The notes below the pieces were generated by a model. That model had not been told where the DNA came from and made no database searches. It saw nothing but the letters and a program-made list of their open reading frames with translations. The translations under genes and the position numbers were made by a program. DNA of 59,167 bases from an uncultured Ignavibacteriota bacterium (GTDB lineage Bacteria > Bacteroidota > Ignavibacteria > Tepidaquicellales > Tepidaquicellaceae): the NCBI GenBank assembly GCA_937983305.1, contig CALKAJ010000381.1:1-59167 (forward strand). The letters run 5' to 3'. This document shows, piece after piece, positions 26,873-34,637 of this stretch (position 1 is its first letter; every line of letters starts with the position of its first letter).

Positions 26873-26892
26873 AAAGCTTTCTCTATTTCTGA
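26873..26892. repeat. 20-base exact match to the 3' part of the HigB-like toxin gene
   Basis: aaagctttctctatttctga occurs here, directly beside the lon-promoter repeat, and again at 29421-29440 inside the toxin gene, where it encodes SEIEKAL. Flanking bases do not match. It looks like a relic of a duplicated toxin gene, but a chance match cannot be fully excluded. Confidence 0.55.
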
Positions 26893-26946
26893 TATTAATA
26901 ATAACCGGCAAGTCGCTTAAATTATTAATACCGGTAATGTCTTTAA

Positions 26947-27570
26947 CTATTTTGGCTCTATTATTTCCCAATCTTTTATTACTGATTTTCCATCAATAAA
27001 CTGAATCAGCACTCCCTCAACTGTAATCTTTTTATTCAAATATTTTTCATCCCAGGTATTTAATCCGTCAAGATAAAACGCTTCTGAAAATGCGAAATCC
27101 CAAATAAACATTGCTTTACCATCACTCAAAATGGCAGTACCTACAAAGGTGCTCCTTTTACCAACATCACTTGCACTATTAATTTCTGTAATCAACCATA
27201 TCTCATTTAGTTTGCTCACAGTTCCGGTAATTGCAGGCAAATATGTTGTTTTGCTAATTTCCTTTGAGTTTTTAAAAGTTATTAAACATGAATCACCAAT
27301 GTTTATATTGTCATTTTCTTTGGAAGCAGTTATCCCGAATCTAATTGTATCATTAAAATCTCGTGAACTGCCTTCAACTATTTTTTCAATAGTCGCCTTA
27401 TATATAACACCCCATCCAACAGGAAGCATATTGATAATTTTGACTTTAACTTTTATTGTGTCAAATTTTTGAATGTCTGTATTAATCTGTGCGTTGCAAG
27501 ATGAAGATAAAGCCATAATAAGAATTGTTACGAGCATTAGAATTTGTTTCATGCTAAGTTTACTTATCAT
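26947..27570 (-). CDS. Exported protein of unknown function, last gene of the lon-leader cassette
   Basis: The 207-residue protein has an N-terminal hydrophobic stretch (MKQILMLVTILIMALSSSCN from Met7) ending in SSSCNAQ. The lipobox is imperfect, so it may be a lipoprotein or be cleaved after NAQ. The mature part is beta-rich, with alternating valine/isoleucine strands (FDTIKVKVKIINMLPVGWGV) and a C-terminal VEGVLIQFIDGKSVIKDW that suggests an OB-like or lipocalin-like barrel. I cannot assign a family. Its start overlaps the metallopeptidase stop by 4 bases (ATGA), so translation is coupled. It is transcribed towards the intact lon promoter. Confidence 0.6.
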   Translation of the reverse strand: MISKLSMKQILMLVTILIMALSSSCNAQINTDIQKFDTIKVKVKIINMLPVGWGVIYKATIEKIVEGSSRDFNDTIRFGITASKENDNINIGDSCLITFKNSKEISKTTYLPAITGTVSKLNEIWLITEINSASDVGKRSTFVGTAILSDGKAMFIWDFAFSEAFYLDGLNTWDEKYLNKKITVEGVLIQFIDGKSVIKDWEIIEPK

Positions 27571-28418
27571 TTTTCTCGTTTTTTATTTTGTTCGTTTTCA
27601 ATCACTTGTTTCTTAAAATCCTGAATAACTTTTGAGAACTCAATATTATAGACTTCCTTAAATACTTCATCGTTATCACTGTTTTCGAAAAGTTTCTTCA
27701 TAAATAACAGAAGTTTTTCCTTGCCATATGTTACTGCTAAATAATCAACAATACAGGCAAATTCAGAATACTTAAATGCAATCGGATTTTTAACATTAAG
27801 AATTACGTTGTCTTCTTTATCTGTTTTGTAGTCAAGAGGCGGCAAAAAGTTACCCTCTGCTATGTAATGGTAGGTTTCCTCTTTGCTTGGATAGAATGAC
27901 GTTCCCATCTGGTTTGTACTATATACGGCAATTCCTTCCATCATCCATTGAGGATAGTTATATGCTTTTAAATAACTCATGTATTGCATCAGAAGAACAT
28001 GCGAAAGCTCGTGTCGTACATAAATTTCAATCGAAATTTTCCCTTCCCGGTCTTCTCTCACTGCCCATGGTGAAACAAGTAGCCGACCACTTGGATAGGC
28101 AGAAAATCTTGCTTTGGAGAATGAATGTCGAATAAAATACAAACTATCTTTAAAAATAAATATTTCAGGTTTCTTTTTAAACTGAAGTTCATGAAATTTC
28201 TCTACAGAAGATGTTAACGTATCTATTCTCTGGAAGTCTGTATAATCTGCACCATTTTGAACATAGATAATTGTGTTAGTCAATTCGTGTTTTGTAAATC
28301 CGATGATTACCGGTGAAAAAGGAAACAGTTTACCGAATAATAATTCATAGGTTAATATTCCCATTAAAATGAGAATAATTCCCAAAACTGATAATTTAAT
28401 TTTTTTCTTCCTTGTCAT
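27567..28418 (-). CDS. Membrane-anchored gluzincin metallopeptidase (peptidase MA-like)
   Basis: The 283-residue protein has a basic N-terminus and one membrane helix at about residues 9-28. A soluble domain follows with the zinc motif HELSH (136-140) and the third ligand in PQWMMEGIAVY (Glu161). This spacing is that of gluzincins of the peptidase MA/M48-like clan. The protease would sit outside the inner membrane. Its neighbours are a DUF3781 gene upstream (4-base overlap) and an exported protein downstream (4-base overlap), so one transcript makes all three. The substrate is unknown; the exported partner is a candidate. All zinc-site residues are present. Confidence 0.75.
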   Translation of the reverse strand: MTRKKKIKLSVLGIILILMGILTYELLFGKLFPFSPVIIGFTKHELTNTIIYVQNGADYTDFQRIDTLTSSVEKFHELQFKKKPEIFIFKDSLYFIRHSFSKARFSAYPSGRLLVSPWAVREDREGKISIEIYVRHELSHVLLMQYMSYLKAYNYPQWMMEGIAVYSTNQMGTSFYPSKEETYHYIAEGNFLPPLDYKTDKEDNVILNVKNPIAFKYSEFACIVDYLAVTYGKEKLLLFMKKLFENSDNDEVFKEVYNIEFSKVIQDFKKQVIENEQNKKREK

Positions 28419-28747
28419 TTTTCTGTCTGTTTACAGTTGGCTATAACGTTTTTCTGCTTGGCGATGTTAGCTGTTCGTTGTTTTTTCATTTTGTTCAATT
28501 TGTCCGCTGTTATTATTCTGTTTGTGTAAGAGTTAATTGTCAGTCTAATGTTTCTAAAATTGTCAGTAATATAAATATTTTTACCGTTTTTTATAAATTT
28601 GTGTTCGTCTGTTTCTGAAATAATTGCTAAAACAAGTTCTTCAATTTTGTCATTTGTAAAATCAAGTTTTAGTTTCTTATTAATTCGTCCATAAACAAGT
28701 TCGGTGTAACAGATTTTGTCAATAATTTCTTTTTTATAATTCTTCAT
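28415..28747 (-). CDS. DUF3781-type small protein
   Basis: The 110-residue protein has ICYTELVYGRINKKLKLDF near the N-terminus and a central TDEHKFIKNGKNIYITDN followed by IRLTINSYTNRIITADKL. I recognise this pattern as the DUF3781 family. Family function is not established. The C-terminal ~20 residues are Lys/Gln-rich and probably disordered. The ATG overlaps, as ATGA, the stop of the 36-residue Lon-derived leader frame. Its own stop overlaps the next gene's start in the same way. Expression therefore appears to depend on the duplicated lon promoter and leader. Confidence 0.7.
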   Translation of the reverse strand: MKNYKKEIIDKICYTELVYGRINKKLKLDFTNDKIEELVLAIISETDEHKFIKNGKNIYITDNFRNIRLTINSYTNRIITADKLNKMKKQRTANIAKQKNVIANCKQTEK

Positions 28748-28854
28748 ACAGCATTTGTAATATTGTCATTAACATCACCTGTAATGTACCCTGCCTGAAC
28801 TTCTGTTTCGGCAACAGAGTCTTTAATAATATCAGTAGATTTTTTAGATTTCAT
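28744..28854 (-). pseudogene. Truncated lon copy acting as a 36-residue leader peptide
   Basis: The frame starts MKSKKSTDIIKDSVAETEVQ and continues AGYITGDVNDNITNAV before TGA. The first 34 residues match the start of intact Lon with four substitutions (S7T, E22G, G27D, P33T). The copy then departs from lon and stops within the overlap ATGA shared with the DUF3781 start. Whether the peptide matters or only carries ribosomes to the next gene is unknown. The reading frame has stayed open across the whole copied stretch. Confidence 0.8.
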
Positions 28855-28992
28855 TCAAAAAGATTAATTATTCTAAATTAAACTCTTGATATTGAATTTT
28901 CAATGTTAATTAAAAAGGTAGTAAATTTGAGAAAATGGAATATGACGAAGTTTGAGTTAGGGACTCAATTTCGCTTATCTAAGACCTATCGC
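28752..28992. repeat. Direct repeat copy 2: duplicated lon promoter and 5' end
   Basis: This is the partner of 26631-26871, ungapped over 241 bases with about 17 mismatches. It ends where sequence unrelated to lon upstream DNA begins (28993), shortly before the antitoxin gene. The three-gene cassette lies exactly between the two copies. Confidence 0.93.
28873..28903 (-). promoter_or_regulatory. Duplicated lon promoter with a changed -7 element
   Basis: The TTG (28903-28901) and 20-base spacer are kept from the lon promoter. The -7 element reads TAATTTAG (28880-28873) in place of TAATTTTG, so one conserved T is lost. The promoter may therefore be weaker than, or regulated differently from, the original. 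It would drive the Lon-leader, DUF3781, peptidase and exported-protein genes. Confidence 0.5.
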
Positions 28993-29061
28993 GGAGCATC
29001 TTAGCGTTTTTCATAAAAGCGAAATTGTTCTGCTCACAATGTTACCGGCTGTGATTAAGGT

Positions 29062-29373
29062 CTAACCGATAGATAAATTTACTGTCCTGCCTAAACCAAT
29101 TTCAAAAATTTTATAGAGAGTTGATAATTGAATATCACTATGACCATTCTCTATTCTTGAAATAAAACTTTTTTTTGTTCCTGTCTTTGCCGCTAATTGT
29201 TCTTGTGTCATAGCAGCTAATCGTCTTTCTTCTTTTATTATTTCACCTATAGCAAAAGCTTTTGCTTTTATGTCAAAATCAGTCCTTGACTTTGACCCGA
29301 TATGTCCATAACGATCTATGATATGTTCTTCAAAGGTCGTTATATTTTTATTTTTTTTTATTTTTGTTTTCAT
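29062..29373 (-). CDS. HigA-type antitoxin, XRE-family helix-turn-helix
   Basis: The 103-residue protein has a C-terminal HTH_3 domain: RRLAAMTQEQLAAKTGTKKS and FISRIENGHSDIQLSTLYKI. The N-terminal ~45 residues (basic, then FDIKAKAFAIGEIIKEE) fit the toxin-binding part of HigA-like antitoxins. It neutralises the adjacent toxin and likely represses their shared promoter. Its start overlaps the toxin gene's end by 26 bases. The toxin-first order is typical for HigBA. A good AAAAGAG lies just before its ATG. Confidence 0.85.
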   Translation of the reverse strand: MKTKIKKNKNITTFEEHIIDRYGHIGSKSRTDFDIKAKAFAIGEIIKEERRLAAMTQEQLAAKTGTKKSFISRIENGHSDIQLSTLYKIFEIGLGRTVNLSIG

Positions 29374-29725
29374 CTCTTTTAAGTTTTAATTTTTCTTGAA
29401 AATATTCATATTTTAATCCTAAAGCTTTCTCTATTTCTGACAATGGGGTTTTTTGAGTCTTTTTTTGAAACCCATTAAATAGAATAACAAGATTACCCTC
29501 ATCAAAGCAAGAAAAAACTCTGTATATATTGCTATTGTATTCAATCCGAATTTCGTAAAGCCCATCAGTTTCTGTTATATGGTCAAAAAATTTCTTTGGA
29601 ATTCTTTCAGCAACAGAAATTAGAAATAACACATAATCAAATTTATCTTTTACCTTTTCATTTTGTTTATTGTAAAAATCAAGATAGTAATCCTTATAAT
29701 AAATTATTTGCCTGATTCTTTCCAT
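29348..29725 (-). CDS. HigB/RelE-type toxin (phage Gp49-like family)
   Basis: The 125-residue protein shows the RelE-superfamily layout: an N-terminal helix pair, then IPKKFFDHITETDGLYEIRI, YNSNIYRVFSCFDEGNLVIL and FNGFQKKTQKTPLSEIEKAL. The LYEIR, YR and FxKK-(x)n-P features match Gp49-like HigB toxins, which are mRNA interferases acting at the ribosome. It is co-encoded with the HTH antitoxin. A 20-base piece of its 3' coding sequence is also found at 26873-26892. The Lys-rich tail (KLKRDENKNKKK) overlaps the antitoxin start. Confidence 0.85.
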   Translation of the reverse strand: MERIRQIIYYKDYYLDFYNKQNEKVKDKFDYVLFLISVAERIPKKFFDHITETDGLYEIRIEYNSNIYRVFSCFDEGNLVILFNGFQKKTQKTPLSEIEKALGLKYEYFQEKLKLKRDENKNKKK

Positions 29726-29738
29726 TTTTATTTTTTTA

Positions 29739-29769
29739 CAAAGTTAACTAATAATGGAACAAATATCAA
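29739..29769 (-). promoter_or_regulatory. Promoter of the toxin-antitoxin operon
   Basis: On the minus strand TTG (29769-29767) is followed by 20 bases and TAACTTTG (29746-29739), a perfect TAnnTTTG. The predicted start is only about 6-8 bases before the toxin ATG, so the mRNA would be nearly leaderless. Confidence 0.6.
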
Positions 29770-30035
29770 GTTTTTTGAAATTTTTTTTGGGGGCATTTGG
29801 GTTGGTAACAATTGTGCTGCAAATAAATTTATTGACATACGAAAAATATTATCTTCGTAACAACGTGAACTCCTATAAACGTCTGTTTGACATCTTTTTG
29901 TTAATATAAAAATGATGTAAAATTTTTTAATTTACAATACATTTTTAGAGCTTCTGAAACCATTTTATGTTAATTTGCGTCTAAGTATATTATAAGGTAT
30001 TACATACATTTTACAATTAAATTAATATTATTAAG
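29770..30035. other. Divergent intergenic region, no gene seen
   Basis: This AT-rich region lies between the toxin-antitoxin promoter and the serine hydrolase gene. It contains no frame of interest. It must hold the hydrolase promoter, but I found no convincing -33/-7 pair on the plus strand. Confidence 0.4.
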
Positions 30036-31385
30036 ATGAAAATATTTAGAAAAACGGGTTTCTCGCTGAGTTTTATTTTATTGGTGTTTGTTTTTTCGGG
30101 TTTTTCGGGAGCTGTAAATTCTCAAAGCTTTGATAAGGCAAGATTGGATTCTCTGCTGAACTATTTTTATGATAATAACAAATTTCAGGGTACGATTACA
30201 ATTTCCGAAAACGGTGAAAATATTTATAATAAATCTTACGGATTTCTGGATATTGCAAATAAAATACCGGCAAACACCGATACCAAATACAGAATCGGCT
30301 CAATTTCGAAAACATTTACGGCTGTTATGATTTTTAATTTAATTGAAGAGAATAAAATTGCTTTAACCGATTTACTTTCAAAATATTACCCGGAAATTCC
30401 GAATTCGGATAAAATAACTATTACTCACCTTCTGACTCATCAGAGCGGAATTCATAATTTTACAAATTCAATTGATACGAGCTTTTATTTATATCCGAAA
30501 ACGAAAGCGGAAATGATTGAAAAAATAAAGAGTTTTAAAACTGAATTTGAGCCGGGCGAAAAAACAGAATACAGTAATTCAAACTTCGTTTTGCTGGGCT
30601 ATATTCTTGAAAACTTAACCGGTAAATCTTACCCGGAATTACTGCAGGAATTGATTTGCGGAAAACTTGGGCTTAAAAATACTTACTATATGAAAAAAAT
30701 CAATGTTTCCGATAACGAAGCCCTGTCATATAATTTTGCGTCCGGTGAATGGGTTTTAGAGCCGGAAACTGATTTATCAGTACCGCACGGTGCAGGAGCT
30801 TTGGTTTCAACTACAAATGATTTAACGGCATTTATAAACGGTTTATTTGATTTAAAACTTATTTCTCAAAAATCTTTAGATGAGATGCTTGTAATTGAGA
30901 AAGGTATGGGAAGAGGAATTTTTAAAATGCCTTTTTATGAAAATTCCGGCTTTGGTCATACAGGCGGAATAGACGGATTCCGTTCTGCTCTGGTTTATTT
31001 TCCGGAAAAGAAAGTTTCTTTTGCCTTTACCGGAAATGCTCTTAATTTTTCAATGAATGATTTGCTGATTGGTGCTCTGAGCATTTATTTTAACAGGCAA
31101 TATGATTTTCCAAAGTTTGAATCAGTTGAAGTTAAACAGGAAATACTAACTAAATATACGGGAGTTTTTTCTAAAAAAGATTTCCCAATTAAAATTACAA
31201 TAACAATTGTAAACGGAAAACTGACAGCTCAGGGAACAGGTCAGCCGTCATTTGAGCCGGATGCAACAAGCGATACAGAGTTCAAATTCGAGCAGGCAGG
31301 ATTAGTAATGATTTTTTCCGAAGACGGCGAACAGCTCACTTTGAAGCAAGGCGGCGAGACCTATTTAATGAAAAAAGAAAAATAG
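30036..31385 (+). CDS. Exported serine hydrolase, class C beta-lactamase fold
   Basis: The 449-residue protein has a signal peptide (ending around NSQS, residue 31). The hydrolase domain has the nucleophile motif SISK (Ser89, Lys92), YSN near residue 180 and HTGG near residue 308, the three active-site motifs of the DD-peptidase/AmpC/esterase family. A beta-rich C-terminal domain of about 90 residues (YTGVFSKKDFPIKITITIVN) is common in this group. It probably acts on peptides or esters in the periplasm. A true beta-lactamase is less likely given the DUF3471-like tail. It is a single gene, divergent from the toxin operon. Confidence 0.9.
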   Translation: MKIFRKTGFSLSFILLVFVFSGFSGAVNSQSFDKARLDSLLNYFYDNNKFQGTITISENGENIYNKSYGFLDIANKIPANTDTKYRIGSISKTFTAVMIFNLIEENKIALTDLLSKYYPEIPNSDKITITHLLTHQSGIHNFTNSIDTSFYLYPKTKAEMIEKIKSFKTEFEPGEKTEYSNSNFVLLGYILENLTGKSYPELLQELICGKLGLKNTYYMKKINVSDNEALSYNFASGEWVLEPETDLSVPHGAGALVSTTNDLTAFINGLFDLKLISQKSLDEMLVIEKGMGRGIFKMPFYENSGFGHTGGIDGFRSALVYFPEKKVSFAFTGNALNFSMNDLLIGALSIYFNRQYDFPKFESVEVKQEILTKYTGVFSKKDFPIKITITIVNGKLTAQGTGQPSFEPDATSDTEFKFEQAGLVMIFSEDGEQLTLKQGGETYLMKKEK

Positions 31386-31470
31386 GAGTTAAATTTCTTA
31401 TACTCCGAGTGTTTAAAATTGTCTTGATTTGTACTAATAATAGGAATAATTTGTATAAAACAGATGACAT

Positions 31471-33837
31471 TTGAAAATATATAAATTTTTATTATTCATT
31501 GCTTTTTCCGGGCTGATATTTCACGGCTGCAATCACCTTTCATACAGAACTTATGAAGTGCCTGATAGTGAATTGGTAGAAATTCCCGATCCGGATTATA
31601 ATATCACGCTTAACGAAGATTATGAATATTTTGTGGAATATATGTTTCTTGGAAACCGTTCGGAAAATTTCAGTACTTATTTTAATAAATTCTTCAGTGC
31701 CGAAGAGGCTTATGAAGAAGCTATGACAGAGCTTGAAGCTGCTTTTATTTCATCCTATAATCCTAAGCTCGATTCTTTAGACCAGATTCCTCCGGTCGCA
31801 GCCGGTATTAAAGATAAATTTAACAAGGTGATTGAACTCGGTTCAAAGATTCTTCAGTTTCATAAGGATACAAGATATCTCGATGATGCAGTTCTTCTAA
31901 TCGGGAAATCTTACTACAATATGCAGGAGTATATTCAGGCAGAAAGAAAATTTGAAGAGTTTCTTTCGAAACTTACGGAAAGCTCTTTGTATGATGAGGC
32001 AATTTTATATCTTGCAAGAACTAAGATGAAAATGAGAAAAAAACAGGACGGGGAAACTATACTTCGGAATTTGCTTGCGAAAACAGAAAACAACGAAATA
32101 AAATCTTCTATTTATGAAGAGCTTGCAATTTTATCTCTGACAAAGAAGGATTTTCCTGCCGCAATAGACCAATTTACCAAGTCAATAGATTTCACCGCTG
32201 ACAGTGAAAATAAGGCAAGGAAATTATTTATTCTTGCAAAGATTTATACATTAATTGATATTTCGAAAGCAGTCGGGATTTATGAGAGAGTTATTGATAA
32301 TACTTCAAATTTCGACCTCGAATTTTATGCAAAACTGAATAAGGCAATTGTAACATATAAAACAGGAAAATATGATATTGCACTGGAAGAGCTTGAAAAA
32401 ATGTCAAGAAAATACAGAGACTATCCCGAGTTAAAACAAAACGCAGATTTTGAGATTGCGAATATTTATTTTTTAACAAAGAAATTTGATTTAGCATTGA
32501 ATAAGTATTACGATGTTATAATTGATTTTGCCGGAACAAAGGCAGCGGCGGATTCTTATTATTATATCGGCAGTTATTATGAAAATGAGAAAGGCGATTA
32601 TTTCAATGCCGCAGTAAATTATAAAAAAAGTTCCGAAACCTTTCCCGGCAGTGAGTTTGCCGCTATAAGTCTCAGGAAGTTTAACAATTTCGACAGATAT
32701 TTCACACTTAAGGCAGAACTAAGCGACACAACTAAAACGGACTTCCCGACAGAAAATCCGGAGCTTGAGAAGTATAGAAAAATCAAGGAGGAAAATAAGC
32801 CCGGAAGCGAAAGGAAAGAACAGGAATTTAATTTCCCGGGTAAGGAAAAAGGTTCCGGAGGTTTCAGAAGCCCTTCAGTTTATGATTCTACTGAAAATAC
32901 AGGCGAGGGAAATGACCCTGTACAAAAAATTAATCTTCCTTTGGATACTTCATTGGGAAAAAACAACCCTTTAGATACAACTTTAAAAAAGGAACTGCCA
33001 AAGGATACGATTATTGACTGGGAGCAAAGAGCAAGAGATTCACTGATTACTGCCGAAAGAATTGAAGACTCAACAAGAACGGCAAAAATTGATAAAAGGT
33101 TTTCATTGTTCTTTGAACTTGCAGAGCTGTTTTATTTTAATATGCAATTAAACGATTCTGCGGAATATTATCTTGACTATATTGTTGCAAACGACATAAA
33201 CGACCTGCGAAAAGCAAGGGCATCTTTTATGCTTGCACTTATTTACAAAGCGGAAAATAGCAATGAGAAAGTTGAATCTATATACCGCGAAATAATTGAA
33301 AAATATCCGGGAACAGATGTGGCAAATGAGTGCCGGCGAATACTCGGACTTGAATTATTAGACCTTACAGATGATAAAGTGGAGATTGCCTATGCTAATT
33401 CAATGGCGGAGCTGAGTAAGAATAATCCGGAAAAGGCGGTGGAAATTTTGAAATCTATCTTAGGTTTAAACCCTGATAACGAGAAACTGCCAAAGATATA
33501 TTATGCGTTGGGCTGGATATATGAAAATAATTTAATGAAATTAGACAGCTCAGTGAAATATTATAAACTTCTGAGAGAGAAATTCCCTTCTTCGGTTTAT
33601 ACAATTTCAATTATAGCGAAACTTGATGTTATTGCTCCTGAGAAAATTGAAAATACTCCTAAAGATACTTTAAAATTAAAAACCGATACTACGGTTGTTT
33701 TAAATGACAGTATTACGGGAAATATGATTATAAAAGACTCCCTAACAAATGATTTAATTGAACTGCCTCCCGAAGATTCATCATTTATACCGCTTCCGAA
33801 GGATACAACAATAAGGCAGAACTTTATTGAGCAATAG
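31471..33837 (+). CDS. TPR-repeat lipoprotein (possibly T9SS PorW/SprE-like)
   Basis: The 788-residue protein starts at TTG and has a lipoprotein signal with lipobox LIFHGC (Cys20). Residues ~100-430 and ~560-740 are tetratricopeptide repeats (AERKFEEFLSKLTESSLYDE, DSAEYYLDYIVANDINDLRK). A low-complexity linker separates them (~430-550), rich in Asp, Thr, Lys and Pro, and the C-terminus is disordered and Asp/Thr-rich. A large TPR lipoprotein in a T9SS organism is reminiscent of PorW/SprE, a T9SS accessory lipoprotein, but I cannot prove the assignment; a generic outer-membrane assembly TPR protein is equally possible. It converges with the suf operon's last gene, with one base between. Confidence 0.75.
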   Translation: MKIYKFLLFIAFSGLIFHGCNHLSYRTYEVPDSELVEIPDPDYNITLNEDYEYFVEYMFLGNRSENFSTYFNKFFSAEEAYEEAMTELEAAFISSYNPKLDSLDQIPPVAAGIKDKFNKVIELGSKILQFHKDTRYLDDAVLLIGKSYYNMQEYIQAERKFEEFLSKLTESSLYDEAILYLARTKMKMRKKQDGETILRNLLAKTENNEIKSSIYEELAILSLTKKDFPAAIDQFTKSIDFTADSENKARKLFILAKIYTLIDISKAVGIYERVIDNTSNFDLEFYAKLNKAIVTYKTGKYDIALEELEKMSRKYRDYPELKQNADFEIANIYFLTKKFDLALNKYYDVIIDFAGTKAAADSYYYIGSYYENEKGDYFNAAVNYKKSSETFPGSEFAAISLRKFNNFDRYFTLKAELSDTTKTDFPTENPELEKYRKIKEENKPGSERKEQEFNFPGKEKGSGGFRSPSVYDSTENTGEGNDPVQKINLPLDTSLGKNNPLDTTLKKELPKDTIIDWEQRARDSLITAERIEDSTRTAKIDKRFSLFFELAELFYFNMQLNDSAEYYLDYIVANDINDLRKARASFMLALIYKAENSNEKVESIYREIIEKYPGTDVANECRRILGLELLDLTDDKVEIAYANSMAELSKNNPEKAVEILKSILGLNPDNEKLPKIYYALGWIYENNLMKLDSSVKYYKLLREKFPSSVYTISIIAKLDVIAPEKIENTPKDTLKLKTDTTVVLNDSITGNMIIKDSLTNDLIELPPEDSSFIPLPKDTTIRQNFIEQ

Positions 33838-33838
33838 T

Positions 33839-34189
33839 TTATAGAAACCCGAGTTCGAGTTTTGCTTCCTCAGACATTTTATTGAAATCCCACGGCGGGT
33901 CAAATGTTATTTCAACTCTCGCATCATTAACCATCGGATGTTCACGGAGTTTTTCCTGTATCTCTATAGGTAATGAACCTGCAACAGGACAAGCAGGTGA
34001 TGTCAGAGTCATAATTACAAGCACGTCTCCGTTCGTGGCAAGTTTGATATCATAAATTAAACCAAGATCGTATATATTCACCGGGATTTCCGGGTCATAG
34101 CAATTCTTTAAAACCTTTAAAACTTCTTCCGTTAATTCATCAGGATTAACTTCTTTAGTCTGCCCGATGTTTTTTTCTTCCTCTGACAT
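33839..34189 (-). CDS. sufT: SufT-like MIP18 family (DUF59) Fe-S assembly protein
   Basis: The 116-residue protein carries DPEIPVNIYDLGLIYDIKL and MTLTSPACPVAGSLPIEI, the MIP18/DUF59 pattern with its conserved cysteine, plus VEITFDPPWD near the C-terminus. Proteins of this type placed at the end of suf operons are called SufT and help maturation of 4Fe-4S targets under high demand. It is 6 bases downstream of sufE. The PaaD branch shares this fold, but the context favours SufT. Confidence 0.88.
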   Translation of the reverse strand: MSEEEKNIGQTKEVNPDELTEEVLKVLKNCYDPEIPVNIYDLGLIYDIKLATNGDVLVIMTLTSPACPVAGSLPIEIQEKLREHPMVNDARVEITFDPPWDFNKMSEEAKLELGFL

Positions 34190-34195
34190 TTTTTT

Positions 34196-34612
34196 CTATT
34201 TTATGAACTTTGATGTTTCCGCTTTCATTCTGTTTATCATTGCAGAAAGTCCGTTTGCTCTGTTAATTGAAAGGTGCTCTTTCATTCCTATCTTCTCAAC
34301 AAAACTTAAATCTGCATTTAATATGTCTTCCGGTTTTTGTCCGGATAGAACCATTATCAGCAGTGCTATTATTCCTTTCGTTATAATGGCATCACTATCT
34401 GCAGTAAAATAAACTTTTCCGTCTTTAAATTCTGTGCAAATCCACACCTGCGACTGGCATCCGCTTACTTTATATTCGTCTGTTTTTAATTTTTCGTCAA
34501 TTAACTGCAGTTCTTTTCCTATGTCAATTATATATTCATATTTTGTGTTCCAGTCTTCAAACATTGTGAACTCTTCAATTATTTCGTTTTCGATTTCATT
34601 TATGGTTGGCAT
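34196..34612 (-). CDS. sufE: Cysteine desulfuration protein SufE
   Basis: This 138-residue protein carries the persulfide-accepting cysteine in KVSGCQSQVWI (about residue 51) and the SufE C-terminal helices. It takes sulfur from SufS and passes it to the SufBCD scaffold. It lies 25 bases downstream of sufS. Length and motif are normal. Confidence 0.93.
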   Translation of the reverse strand: MPTINEIENEIIEEFTMFEDWNTKYEYIIDIGKELQLIDEKLKTDEYKVSGCQSQVWICTEFKDGKVYFTADSDAIITKGIIALLIMVLSGQKPEDILNADLSFVEKIGMKEHLSINRANGLSAMINRMKAETSKFIK

Positions 34613-34637
34613 TGTATTTCCTTTTTTGATTTTAAAT

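Noticed and set aside
26893..26946. Short repeated tattaata-accgg motif as an operator
   Set aside because: The two short copies are imperfect and lie downstream of the last cassette gene on the minus strand, with no supporting context.
29937..29960. Third copy of the 9.1/11.3 kb repeat (atttttagagcttctg)
   Set aside because: Only about a dozen bases resemble the repeat and the TTG-N20-TAGCTT core is absent; likely chance in AT-rich DNA.
30036..31385. True beta-lactamase (antibiotic resistance)
   Set aside because: The three motifs are shared by many esterases and peptidases and the C-terminal domain is typical of non-resistance family members.
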